Made by a program: the position numbers and the translations under genes. Under the pieces are notes generated by a model. It did no database searches. It saw only the letters and a program-made list of their open reading frames with translations, and was not told where the DNA came from. 64,000 bases of DNA from Pseudomonas fluorescens (GTDB taxonomy: Bacteria > Pseudomonadota > Gammaproteobacteria > Pseudomonadales > Pseudomonadaceae), in assembly GCF_900636825.1 (NCBI RefSeq), contig NZ_LR134318.1, forward strand, positions 3,319,501-3,383,500, in the 5' to 3' direction. Shown here in pieces: positions 29,146 through 38,096 of the stretch. How positions within the stretch are numbered: the stretch's first letter is position 1; every line of letters begins with the position of its first letter.

Positions 29146-29230
29146 CTGCAGGAGCTGCCGAAGGCTGCGATCTTTTGATCTTTACCCTGCAAAGATCAAA
29201 AGATCGCAGCCTTCGGCAGCTCCTGCAGGG
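29146..29230. repeat. REP pair (GCAGGAGCTGCCGAAGGCTGCGATC type)
   Basis: CTGCAGGAGCTGCCGAAGGC mirrored by GCCTTCGGCAGCTCCTGCAG, with the inner GATCTTTTGATC stem. It lies between the sulfatase and the spermidine-synthase-like gene and is the same family as the copy at 17142. Confidence 0.85.
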
Positions 29231-29264
29231 AGTTCGGTCGGTCATTTTGCATAAGGCAATCCGC

Positions 29265-31769
29265 ATGTCGTCACGTATCGCCAGCAAGCCGTCGGCCATA
29301 CCCGTCCCGCAAACAGCAACCCCGGCCCTGCTCGCCCCCGCGCTGCTGCTGTGCATCTCCGGTGCCGCCGCGCTGGTTTATCAAGTGCTGTGGATCAAGC
29401 AACTGTCGCTGGTGGTCGGCGTCGAGGTGTATGCGATCACCACTGGCATCAGCGCGTTTTTCGCAGGCCTCGCCATCGGTGGCTGGTTGTTCGGGCGCTG
29501 GGCAGATCGCTTGCAGCAACCGGTTCTGCTCTACGCCGGTCTGGAAGTGCTGGTCGCAATACTCGGCGTCGGCGCGACGTTCGCCATGAGCCTGGCGGCC
29601 GGCCCGTTCGCCTGGCTGCAAGGGCACGTTGGTCTGTTGGCCTGGCTTTTGCCATTCGTTTTGGTCGGTTTCCCCGCCGTGCTGATGGGCGGAACGTTGC
29701 CGGTGCTGGTGCGCTCGCTGCCAATCGATCCGGGCAAGGCCGGCGGTCAGTTATACGCAGCGAATACCTTGGGCGCGATTGCCGGAACCTTGCTGGCGGC
29801 ATTCGTGTTGATCGCGACCCTCGGCGTGCGCGGCAGTGCGCTGTTTGCAGCGATGCTGAACCTGTTGGCCGCTGCAGGTGCGATGTGGCTGCAACGCCAG
29901 CATCCAGCGCCAATTGGAGCCGCCGTCAGCCATCAATCCGAAAAAGCCCCGGACCGCACTGCGCTTTGGCTTTACTGCATCGCTGGCGGCGTGGCCCTTG
30001 GTTATGAGGTGGTCTGGTCGCAATCCATCGTGCAGTTCATGAGTACTCGCACCTACGCCTTTGCCGTGGTGCTGGCGACGTATCTGGCCGGGTTGTTCAT
30101 CGGCAGCGCCATGCTCGCACGCCGGGTCGAGCGCATCCGCGATCCGTGGGGCGTGTTTGGCTTGCTGATCGCCGGAGCCGGGTTGATCGCCCTGCTGGAG
30201 ATTGCCTTGCTCGGTCGTTGGCTGGTGATTGCGCAAAGCCAGGCGGAAATGTGGCTGCTGAGCCTGGGCGCCAGCGAACTGATCGGCATGAGCGCACGGT
30301 TCGCCGTCGCCGCGCTGAGCATCGTGTTCGTGCCAACCCTGCTGCTGGGCGCGGCATTTCCGCTGGCGCTGCGCCTGAGCGTCGGGCCTGAGCGCGTTGG
30401 GCGGGATGTCGGTGCGGTCGTGGCTTTTAACACCCTGGGCGGCATCGTCGGGGTGATGCTCTGCGGCTTTCTGCTGATTCCGCTACTTGGCCTGGTGCGC
30501 ACCCTCGGTTTGTTGGCGATCATCGCAGCGGGCGTCGGTTACCTCGCGGTGCGCAAGGGCCACGGAGTCAAGAAAGGCCGACGTCAGGCGGTGGTCGCGT
30601 TGGGTCTGGTGTCGCTGGCGCTGGCGGTGCTGACACCGGTCGACAAGCTCGCCAGCCTGTTGCCCGGCGCGCGCAACGGCACGCTGGCGTTTTACCAGGA
30701 AGGTCGCGGTGGCACCGTCGCGGTGGTTGCTCAGGGGCGTGGCGCGAACACTTTCCATCGTTTGTACATTCAGGGCGTGTCGAACACCGGCGATGCGATG
30801 CCGTCGCTGCGCTACATGCGCATTCAGGCGCTGCTGCCGCTGTTGATTCACAACGGCGAACCGCGTTCGACGCTGGTAATCGGGTTCGGCACTGGCATTA
30901 CCGCCGGTGCGATGCTGCGCTATCCGGGGCTGGAACACCGCGTGGTTGCCGAATTGCTGCCGTCGGTGGTCGAGGCTGCGCCGCTGTTCAAGGGCAATTT
31001 CGATGCCGCCAGTGATCCCGGCGTGGAGGTGCGTCTGCGCGATGGCCGCCAGGAATTGCTGCGCAGCGCGCAAACCTATGACCTCATCACCCTCGAGCCG
31101 CCACCGCCCTCCGCTGCCGGTGTGGTCAATCTGTATTCACGCGACTTTTACCAATTGGCTGCCAGTCGTTTGCAGGCAAACGGCATCGTCGCGCAGTGGT
31201 TGCCATTGCCGACGCAGAACATCGATGACTCCCGTTCGCTGGTGCGCAGTTTCCTTGATGTGTTCCCGCATGCTTCGTTGTGGACCAGCGAGTTCCACGA
31301 AATGTTGCTGGTGGGTTCGATGCAGCCAATGCCCCTGGATGCCGCGAAGATCACCGAGCGTTTCGCTCAGGACAGTGTGCGCAGCACCTTGCAGGATGTC
31401 GGCATCGGTTCAGCCGCCGCACTGCTCGCGACTTGGGTGACCGATCGCGCAGGGCTCGAGCGATTCGCTGGCGACGCACCGGCCGTGACCGACGATCAGC
31501 CGCGGATTGAATACGCGCCATGGGTGCGCAGCAAGGAAATTACCCGCGTGCTGCCCGCGTTGCTCGACCTCTACCAGACGCCGCCACTGGTCAATGCCGA
31601 CGCAGGGTTCATCGAGCGCATGGAAAACCATCGGCAGCGGCTGATGCAGTTTTATCGAGCGAGCCTGCATGCCTATGACGGTGACCGGGATGCGTGGGGG
31701 CGAGACATGCAAGAAGTGATGCGCTGGGACGGTGGGAACCCGTACTTTCGCTGGTTTACCGGACAGTGA
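29265..31769 (+). CDS. Fused membrane / spermidine-synthase-like protein
   Basis: 834 residues from ATG 29265. The first half is membrane-embedded, with about 10-14 helices in two similar blocks (AALVYQVLWIKQLSLVVG, then GVALGYEVVWSQSIVQF). The C-terminal part has a SpeE-like Rossmann fold with VIGFGTGITAGAML as the SAM or decarboxy-SAM loop and LITLEPPPPSAAGVVNLYS as the active-site region. The function of this widespread fused architecture is unknown; polyamine synthesis is not proven. Next gene after the sulfatase in the same direction. Confidence 0.85.
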   Translation: MSSRIASKPSAIPVPQTATPALLAPALLLCISGAAALVYQVLWIKQLSLVVGVEVYAITTGISAFFAGLAIGGWLFGRWADRLQQPVLLYAGLEVLVAILGVGATFAMSLAAGPFAWLQGHVGLLAWLLPFVLVGFPAVLMGGTLPVLVRSLPIDPGKAGGQLYAANTLGAIAGTLLAAFVLIATLGVRGSALFAAMLNLLAAAGAMWLQRQHPAPIGAAVSHQSEKAPDRTALWLYCIAGGVALGYEVVWSQSIVQFMSTRTYAFAVVLATYLAGLFIGSAMLARRVERIRDPWGVFGLLIAGAGLIALLEIALLGRWLVIAQSQAEMWLLSLGASELIGMSARFAVAALSIVFVPTLLLGAAFPLALRLSVGPERVGRDVGAVVAFNTLGGIVGVMLCGFLLIPLLGLVRTLGLLAIIAAGVGYLAVRKGHGVKKGRRQAVVALGLVSLALAVLTPVDKLASLLPGARNGTLAFYQEGRGGTVAVVAQGRGANTFHRLYIQGVSNTGDAMPSLRYMRIQALLPLLIHNGEPRSTLVIGFGTGITAGAMLRYPGLEHRVVAELLPSVVEAAPLFKGNFDAASDPGVEVRLRDGRQELLRSAQTYDLITLEPPPPSAAGVVNLYSRDFYQLAASRLQANGIVAQWLPLPTQNIDDSRSLVRSFLDVFPHASLWTSEFHEMLLVGSMQPMPLDAAKITERFAQDSVRSTLQDVGIGSAAALLATWVTDRAGLERFAGDAPAVTDDQPRIEYAPWVRSKEITRVLPALLDLYQTPPLVNADAGFIERMENHRQRLMQFYRASLHAYDGDRDAWGRDMQEVMRWDGGNPYFRWFTGQ

Positions 31770-31790
31770 TGTAGCGCCTGTTGCATCGTA

Positions 31791-31869
31791 ATCGCTAGCA
31801 GGGCTAGCTCCCACAGGGGTTTGGAATGTTCTCGGAATTCCAAGTGGGAGCCAGCCATGCTGGCGATAG
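31791..31869. repeat. REP pair (GTGGGAGCTAGC type)
   Basis: TCGCTAGCAGGGCTAGCTCC and GTGGGAGCCAGCCATGCTGG are imperfect mirror arms. It lies between the convergent spermidine-synthase-like and DUF3313 genes. Confidence 0.8.
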
Positions 31870-31888
31870 GGCCATCAGGCCCCCGGCA

Positions 31889-32566
31889 TTATTTGGACTC
31901 AGCTTTGAGCTTCAGATACGTCTGATGCATGTCCGCTGCCCAACCATCGATCACCGCTTTGAAGTCGTCGGCTTTCATCGCCTGAGAGTCATTTTCCAGC
32001 GTTTTGCCGGCGCCTTTGCGCACCACTTGAGCGACGACGTGGTTGCTCGCGCCATCCATGAACACCGCTTCGGTGGCCAGGGTGGTGTCCTGATCGCGGA
32101 TGCCGGTGGCGGTGCTCACTGCAGCGGCGACCAACGCAATCGGGATCACCTCGTACACATGCAGACCTTCAGTCTTGCTGCTCACTGCGGTGATTGCCGG
32201 GCGCACCACGATCACGCCAGGCCCCGGCCCCGTCGCCAATGGCAGCGATTTGCTCAACTCACGTTTGAGTGCCTGATCGTAGTAGTTGGTGATGCCATTG
32301 AGGGTTTGCTGGGAGATTTTTGCGGTCGGTTGTGGTTTCGGATAAAGCTGGCTGGGCTCGACGTAAACGCTGGAGAATTTGCTGATATCGAGCTTCGGAT
32401 CCATCCAGCGCATCACTTCGGCACCGGATGGTGATTTGGTCTCTTTGAGCTGGCTGTAATCCTTGAGAAAGCCGGAGTACTCATCGGGAGCGACGGTTTT
32501 GCTGGAACAACCCACCACGCCGAGCGTGGCAATGCACAACGTGCCGACCATTGCTGCTAGCTTCAT
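31889..32566 (-). CDS. DUF3313 family lipoprotein
   Basis: 225 residues. The lipoprotein signal ends LGVVGC with C20 acylated, followed by SSKTVAPDEYSGFLKDY and MRWMDPKLDISKF, which match the DUF3313 family of small Gram-negative lipoproteins. A hydrophobic glycine-rich stretch (VIPIALVAAAVSTATG) sits mid-protein. Function unknown. It is inverted inside the plus-strand cluster and separates the octahaem gene from the rest. Confidence 0.85.
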   Translation of the reverse strand: MKLAAMVGTLCIATLGVVGCSSKTVAPDEYSGFLKDYSQLKETKSPSGAEVMRWMDPKLDISKFSSVYVEPSQLYPKPQPTAKISQQTLNGITNYYDQALKRELSKSLPLATGPGPGVIVVRPAITAVSSKTEGLHVYEVIPIALVAAAVSTATGIRDQDTTLATEAVFMDGASNHVVAQVVRKGAGKTLENDSQAMKADDFKAVIDGWAADMHQTYLKLKAESK

Positions 32567-32779
32567 GCTGTAACTCCTGTCAGAAAGCCGAAAACTTTGT
32601 AGAGGGGGAGTTACAGGTATAGCTAAACCTTCGGCAAATGCGATTACAAATTACAAAGTTCACGCAAGCCTGTGCGAAAGATCACAACGGTCATTTGACA
32701 GATGTCGGCCATCCGGCAAAGCTGCATCGAGCTTTAACGCACGCCAGACGGCAAATGCACCTGGACTACGGAAGTCGCA

Positions 32780-35164
32780 ATGCCCAAGCATAAAAACAAA
32801 GCCGCATCCCCTGAGCCTGATTCGTCCCGACCGTCACTTGCGAAATATCTGTTTCCGATCACCATCGGCGTGCTGCTGGCTGCCGTTGTCGGGATCGGCT
32901 GGTTCTTGTTCGGCCCCGCTCCGGTTTCTGCGCCAGTGCAGGCGCCAACTTCAGGCAAAGCAGCATCGCCGGCCAACACGCCGGCACCTGTCGCACCCAA
33001 ATCAGAGCCGATTGCAATGAAGCCGGCAACCATGGTCGATGAGCAGCAATGCCAGGGCTGCCACACCGAACAAGCCAAGGATTGGCAAGGCTCGCATCAT
33101 CAATTGGCCATGCAACCGGCCAACACCGAAACCATGCTGGGCGACTTCAACAACGTCACGTTCAAGGCCGAAAAAGAGACCACGCGCTTCTCGCGCAAGG
33201 GCGAAGAGTTTTGGGTGAATGCGCCTGGGATTGACGGCAAGAATGCAGATTTCAAAGTCGCCTATACCTTTGGTATCGCACCGTTGCAGCAATACCTGAT
33301 CGATGTCGGCGGCGGACATCTGCAGGCCCTTGGCGTGGCGTGGGATACCGAAAAAAATCGCTGGTTTCATCTCTACGCCGGCCAGGGCGTCAACTTCAAG
33401 AATCCGCTGCACTGGAGCAAGCCCAGTCAGAACGCCAACTTCATGTGCGTCGAATGCCACACCACCGGGTTCAAGCGCGATTTCGACGCAGCGAGCAACA
33501 CCTTCAACAGTCAGTGGAACAGCCTCGGTGTCGGCTGTCAGGCCTGTCATGGCCCGGCGTCCAGCCACTTGGAGTGGACGCGGAAACAAGGCGATCTGAT
33601 CCATAAAGGCTTCGCCGTTGACCTCCAGGACAAGAACGCCACCGTCGAGCTCGAAACCTGCGCGCGCTGCCATGCGCGTCGTGCGCCGTTGGGCGATGGC
33701 TACACCGTCGGCAACCGCTTGATGGACGATTATCTGCCGAGCACCCTCACCCGCGAACTGTATGCACTGGATGGCAAGATCAAGGATGAAGTGTTCGAAC
33801 ACGGCTCATTCCTGCAAAGCAAAATGTTCGACAAAGGCGTGCGCTGCAGCAACTGCCACAACCCGCACAGCAACGAACTGAAAGCGCCAGGTAACGCGGT
33901 ATGCCTGCAATGCCACAACACCGCAGGCAAAACCTCCATCGAAGGCGTCGATGGCAAGGGCCTGCAAGCGAAGAATTACGATTCCATCGAACACACTCGC
34001 CACACCATGGGCCAGCCTGGCTCCCAGTGCGTGGATTGCCACATGCCCGGCAAGTTCTACATGGGTAACGACTTCCGGCATGACCACAGTTTCAGCATTC
34101 CCCACCCCGAGCGCGCGCAAAAACTTGGCGCACCGGACGCTTGCCTGACGTGTCATCAGGGCAAGGCCGGCGACAAGGTCACCGCGCAGTTCAAGCTGTG
34201 GAACGCTGCAACGGACGCGCAGGCGCCACGTTACGACGAAAGCCTGTGGCTGATCCGCAACGGCCAGCCCGGCGCTGCCGATGCGTTGTATGGGCAGTTG
34301 CAACGCAGCAACTTGCCGGCAATTCAACGGGCGACATTGCTCACGGAGCTGCCGCTGTATCCGAGCGAACAAGCGCTGAAACTGGCCACGCAGGATCTGC
34401 AGAATCCGCAGCCTCAGGTGCGTGAAAGCGCAGTGCGGGCGATCAGCGCGTTTTTGCCGCCAGCGGAACGTGCGCCGCTGCTGACGCCGCTACTGGCCGA
34501 TCCGGTGAAAGCCGTGCGCATCGTTGCGGCGCGAGATCTGCTGAGCGTTGCGCGCAACAACGGATTGGGCGCGGCGCAAGCCAACTGGGACGCGGCGATT
34601 GCCGAATACGAAGCTGTACAGAAAAGTCTGCTCGAACGTGCCGAAGCCAATCTGAACCTGGCAATGCTTTATCAGGCCAGTGGCCGCAGCGGCGAAGTCG
34701 AGAGGTTGCTGCGTGCAGCGCTCAAGCGCGATCCGGACTTCTACCCGGCGCTGGTGACCCTGGTGCAATGGCTGGAGGCCAATGGGCGTATTCCTGAAGC
34801 ACAACAGTTGTTGGACGACAGCCTCAAACAACACCCGGACGCGGCGCTGTTGCAGCACACTCGCGGCTTGTCACTGATCCGCGCCGGCAAGGCTGGCGAG
34901 GCCATGGGCGCGCTGCGCAAAGCCGCGCAACTGGAGCCGCAGAATGCGCAGTACGGCTATGTATTGGCGGTGGCGCTGCACGAGAGCGGTAACGTCGATG
35001 AGGCCTGCGCCATCCTTGAGGGCTTGCTCAAAGCGCAACCGGCGAACCGCAATGCGCGGTTGTCGTTGATCCAGTGGTATCTCGACAGTGGCCAGGAGCC
35101 CAAGGCGCAAGTGCTGCTGCAGGGCTGGAAGAAAATGAACATGGGGGATCCGGCGCTGAAGTGA
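32780..35164 (+). CDS. Membrane-anchored eight-haem c-type cytochrome with TPRs
   Basis: 794 residues. An N-terminal membrane anchor (residues about 24-44) and a linker lead to eight CxxCH haem-binding motifs near residues 91, 224, 254, 294, 356, 375, 417 and 455 (CQGCH, CVECH, CQACH, CARCH, CSNCH, CLQCH, CVDCH, CLTCH). A helical repeat region (residues about 490-600) and TPRs fill the C-terminal 200 residues. Related proteins are annotated as cytochrome c554/c3-like TPR proteins. A periplasmic redox role is likely, partner unknown. The inverted DUF3313 gene lies between it and the rest of the MoxR cluster. Confidence 0.9.
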   Translation: MPKHKNKAASPEPDSSRPSLAKYLFPITIGVLLAAVVGIGWFLFGPAPVSAPVQAPTSGKAASPANTPAPVAPKSEPIAMKPATMVDEQQCQGCHTEQAKDWQGSHHQLAMQPANTETMLGDFNNVTFKAEKETTRFSRKGEEFWVNAPGIDGKNADFKVAYTFGIAPLQQYLIDVGGGHLQALGVAWDTEKNRWFHLYAGQGVNFKNPLHWSKPSQNANFMCVECHTTGFKRDFDAASNTFNSQWNSLGVGCQACHGPASSHLEWTRKQGDLIHKGFAVDLQDKNATVELETCARCHARRAPLGDGYTVGNRLMDDYLPSTLTRELYALDGKIKDEVFEHGSFLQSKMFDKGVRCSNCHNPHSNELKAPGNAVCLQCHNTAGKTSIEGVDGKGLQAKNYDSIEHTRHTMGQPGSQCVDCHMPGKFYMGNDFRHDHSFSIPHPERAQKLGAPDACLTCHQGKAGDKVTAQFKLWNAATDAQAPRYDESLWLIRNGQPGAADALYGQLQRSNLPAIQRATLLTELPLYPSEQALKLATQDLQNPQPQVRESAVRAISAFLPPAERAPLLTPLLADPVKAVRIVAARDLLSVARNNGLGAAQANWDAAIAEYEAVQKSLLERAEANLNLAMLYQASGRSGEVERLLRAALKRDPDFYPALVTLVQWLEANGRIPEAQQLLDDSLKQHPDAALLQHTRGLSLIRAGKAGEAMGALRKAAQLEPQNAQYGYVLAVALHESGNVDEACAILEGLLKAQPANRNARLSLIQWYLDSGQEPKAQVLLQGWKKMNMGDPALK

Positions 35165-35194
35165 CCGTGCAGAGATACAACGGTGACCTGTTGA

Positions 35195-35220
35195 TCGTTC
35201 CCACGCTCCGCGTGGTAACA
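35195..35220. repeat. Single short palindrome (GTTCCCACGC type)
   Basis: GTTCCCACGC and GCGTGGTAAC flank three bases. It resembles a lone copy of another Pseudomonas extragenic palindrome and lies between the cytochrome gene and a convergent membrane protein gene. Confidence 0.5.
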
Positions 35221-35281
35221 ATCAGGTCTTCGCTGTATCTCCTGCTGACACAGGCTTGTGGCGGGGCTCAGGCTTTCAGCA

Positions 35282-36256
35282 TCACCACGACGAACTCTCG
35301 CCGCTGCGCAGCGCGATCTCCCGCCGGCTATTGATGTGCATCGCCTTGATCAGCGACACGGTGCCCACCAGCAGAATCGCCGCACCGAACAGGAAGTCGA
35401 TGTTGTACAGCTGGAAATCCTGCACCGGCCCGATCAGCAGCCCGCGAACCACGGCAACGCCGACCAGCGTGGCGAGGAAATCGATCCCCGGTTGCTCACG
35501 GTAAAACACCAGCAACAGCGGCAGGCACAGGACCACAAGCAACGACAGCACGACCACTTTGAATGAAGCTTTGCGCTCGACACTGAACGCACACTCGTGC
35601 GGCCCGTACGGCTTGTAATCGTCGTCGCGAATCATCGAATTGTTTTCGTTGATGTAGTCGACGCGGTTGTATTTCTGGATCGGCGTGAAGGTGTTGGACA
35701 TCTCCATCAGCGTGGTGATGTTCTTGAAGCGCAGATCGACGCGCTCGCTGCCCTTGAGGTAATAGAGCACCGGTTTATAGCCGTAGCGATAAGTGTCAAA
35801 AGGGAATTCCGTTACCTGGCCACGAACGCCGATCGGACGCGTTTCGAGCTCGGCGTAGGCGCTTTTGTTGGTGGCGGAAAGGTTGCGGCTCAGCGGCTGC
35901 ACCTTCACCTGCTCAAGGAAAATCGGCGTGACGCCATAGGACCATTGCAACGGTTCCAGACGCAGGCGCAGTTCGTTACGGCTCAGGTCATAGCGATTGA
36001 AGGTGCGTTCGGAAACCACCACTGCACCGCTGAGCATGAATTCGCCGCGCAGGTTGTTGGTGATGCGCAAGGTCAGTTGATCCTTGCCTGACAACGCCGC
36101 ATCCGCAGACGGTGGTGTGCCGCACCACGCGGTACTTTCGCCGACTCCGCCGAGTTGGCCGTCGCGACTTTCCTTGAACACATAAAAGTAACTGGCCCAC
36201 AGCGTCAGCATTAACAGCAACGCCGTGAGACCGAGGATTTTTTTGCCCGGACTCAC
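35282..36256 (-). CDS. Membrane protein of unknown function (possibly DUF4436-like)
   Basis: 324 residues. One N-terminal helix (ILGLTALLLMLTLWASYFYV), a soluble beta-rich domain of about 200 residues with FPFDTYRYGYKP, then three C-terminal helices (VVVLSLLVVLCLPLLLVF and two more). The FPFD-Y motif and the topology recall DUF4436, but I am not sure of this. No operon partner; it converges with the cytochrome gene. Confidence 0.65.
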   Translation of the reverse strand: MSPGKKILGLTALLLMLTLWASYFYVFKESRDGQLGGVGESTAWCGTPPSADAALSGKDQLTLRITNNLRGEFMLSGAVVVSERTFNRYDLSRNELRLRLEPLQWSYGVTPIFLEQVKVQPLSRNLSATNKSAYAELETRPIGVRGQVTEFPFDTYRYGYKPVLYYLKGSERVDLRFKNITTLMEMSNTFTPIQKYNRVDYINENNSMIRDDDYKPYGPHECAFSVERKASFKVVVLSLLVVLCLPLLLVFYREQPGIDFLATLVGVAVVRGLLIGPVQDFQLYNIDFLFGAAILLVGTVSLIKAMHINSRREIALRSGESSSW

Positions 36257-36399
36257 TGATCAGACTCCCTTCTTCGGTTCCATCGTCCAGCCGAAAACCC
36301 GCTGGCGACGGCGACTCTACCAAAAGGCCACCATCGACCCAAGGTAAAATGCCGGATTGGCGACGAGCCTAAGGGTTTCCCCGGTATTCGCCTTCTCGC

Positions 36400-36492
36400 C
36401 TGTAGGAGCGAGCCTGCTCACGATAGCGGTGTGTCTGTCGCCTCAACTGCAAGCTGACCCGCTGCTATCGCGAGCAGGCTCACTCCTGCGGG
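36400..36492. repeat. REP pair (GAGCGAGCCTGCTC type)
   Basis: CTGTAGGAGCGAGCCTGCTC mirrored by CGAGCAGGCTCACTCCTGCG, with inner GATAGCGG/CCGCTATC complementarity. It lies between two minus-strand genes. Confidence 0.85.
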
Positions 36493-36515
36493 AAGAACCC
36501 GTGAATCCCTAAGTT

Positions 36516-37007
36516 CTAGGCACGATCCCGCGGGATCAGACTTTGCAACTGCTGCGCCAGAAAGTTCGCGTCGAACACAAACGTATCCGGATCCTTCAAG
36601 CCATTCGTCTTGCGCCACTGCCACTCGCCGTCCGCCAGGCCGACCAGCGAAATGCTGCCGTAGCGCGCCGCCGTCAGCCCCATGACTGCCAGGGAAATCT
36701 GCCCGCCACTGCCCATCACATCCGGAACAAATTCCACCGGTTTGCCGGCAATTACTATGCTGAGCTTTTCGCTCTTGAAGGTTGAGGTTTCCACCGCCAC
36801 GCTCGGACCGAACGCGACGTAAGCGTCGCGGCTCACTTCCAGCAGATTCGGCGCCTTGACCGGCTCGAGCCATTGCTCGATCTGGTCGAACAGCGCGGCA
36901 ATGCGCGTGGTCCATGCTGCCGATTGCGTGGTGAACAGTTGCTTTTTGTGCGCTTCGCTTTCGGCATAGTGGCGAAGCATCTCGCCCAATTGCTCTACGT
37001 CATTCAT
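36516..37007 (-). CDS. Conserved hypothetical protein
   Basis: 163 residues from ATG 37007 (MNDVEQLGEMLRHYAES), preceded by AGGAACACC. It is soluble, has no signal peptide, and is helical at the N-terminus and beta-rich afterwards (FKSEKLSIVIAGKPVEFVPD, ISLVGLADGEWQW). I do not recognise a family. It is divergent from the racemase gene. Confidence 0.75.
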   Translation of the reverse strand: MNDVEQLGEMLRHYAESEAHKKQLFTTQSAAWTTRIAALFDQIEQWLEPVKAPNLLEVSRDAYVAFGPSVAVETSTFKSEKLSIVIAGKPVEFVPDVMGSGGQISLAVMGLTAARYGSISLVGLADGEWQWRKTNGLKDPDTFVFDANFLAQQLQSLIPRDRA

Positions 37008-37214
37008 TGCGGTGTTCCTCGGAAAGGACCTGCGAACCCGGATAGTGGCAGATCCTGGCCTCGGCGTACGTTTGAGCTGCACCCGCCGAAGAAGATGCAC
37101 AGTTGTGTGAAAGATCAGCGGTACAGTCCTTGGCTGCTGGCATCGGCGGGAAAACACAAGGAAACTCCGGGCAGACCTGAGTTTCCGATACGAGTCACTA
37201 CCCGAGGAAATCCA

Positions 37215-37907
37215 ATGCGCACCATCGGCCTGATCGGCGGCATGAGCTGGGAATCCAGCGCCGAATACTATCGACTGATCAATCAACACGTTCGCGATCG
37301 CCTCGGCCCGCTGCGCTCGGCGCAGTTGCTGATGTACAGCGTCGATTTCGGCCCGGTCGAACAGGCCCAGCACGCCGGGCGCTGGGACGATGCGGCAGCG
37401 ATTCTGGTGGATGCGGCGCGCCGGCTCGAGGCTGGCGGCGCCGATTGCGTGGTGCTGTGTACCAACACCATGCACAAGGTCGCGGAACAGATTCAGGCCG
37501 CTGTCAGCATCCCGTTCTTGCACATCGCCGAACCGGCGGCCCAAGCAGCGCTGGACATCGACGCACGCACGGTCGGGCTACTCGGCACCGCGTTCACCAT
37601 GGAACAGGACTTTCTCAAGCGACGCCTGCTCGAGCAGGGATTGACGGTTCTAATGCCGGATGCGGCTGAGCGCAAGGATGTCCACCGGATCATTTACGAC
37701 GAATTGTGTGTCGGTGTGATCAGCGAACAATCCCGACAAATCTACCAGCGCGTCATCGAATCCCTGACCGCCCGTGGCGCGCAGGCCATTATTCTCGGCT
37801 GCACCGAAATCGGCCTGTTGGTCAAACCCGAACACAGCGCCCTCCCCCTGCTCGACACCACCGAGTTGCATGCGCAATCGGCGGTGGCGTTCGCACTGGG
37901 CGACTAA
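37215..37907 (+). CDS. Aspartate/glutamate racemase family protein (YgeA-like)
   Basis: 230 residues, preceded by GAGGAAA. The two catalytic cysteines of the family are present: C82 in VVLCTNTMHK and C196 in IILGCTEIGLL. MRTIGLIGGMSWESSAEYY is the usual N-terminus. Cofactor-independent racemization of an amino acid is expected; the preferred substrate cannot be told from sequence. Confidence 0.92.
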   Translation: MRTIGLIGGMSWESSAEYYRLINQHVRDRLGPLRSAQLLMYSVDFGPVEQAQHAGRWDDAAAILVDAARRLEAGGADCVVLCTNTMHKVAEQIQAAVSIPFLHIAEPAAQAALDIDARTVGLLGTAFTMEQDFLKRRLLEQGLTVLMPDAAERKDVHRIIYDELCVGVISEQSRQIYQRVIESLTARGAQAIILGCTEIGLLVKPEHSALPLLDTTELHAQSAVAFALGD

Positions 37908-37996
37908 GTTTGTGCTCGGGCATGACGGATCCTTCCTGGATCGATGTGTGGCCGATCACTCTAAACCGATCAACCATTGTCTGGCGAATATCAAAA

Positions 37997-38090
37997 TGTG
38001 AGAGCGAGCCTGCTCGCGAAAGCGGTGTGTCAGGCGACAGAGATGTTGAATGTCAGATTGCTTTCGCGAGCAGGCTCGCTCCCACAGGGA
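37997..38090. repeat. REP pair (GTGAGAGCGAGCCTGCTCGCGA type)
   Basis: GTGAGAGCGAGCCTGCTCGC mirrored by GCGAGCAGGCTCGCTCCCAC. It fills most of the gap between the convergent racemase and LysR genes. Confidence 0.87.
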
Positions 38091-38096
38091 TGGACG

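Noticed and set aside
32567..32779. Regulatory RNA or riboswitch ahead of the octahaem gene
   Set aside because: No conserved fold or hairpin with a T-run is visible in this gap.
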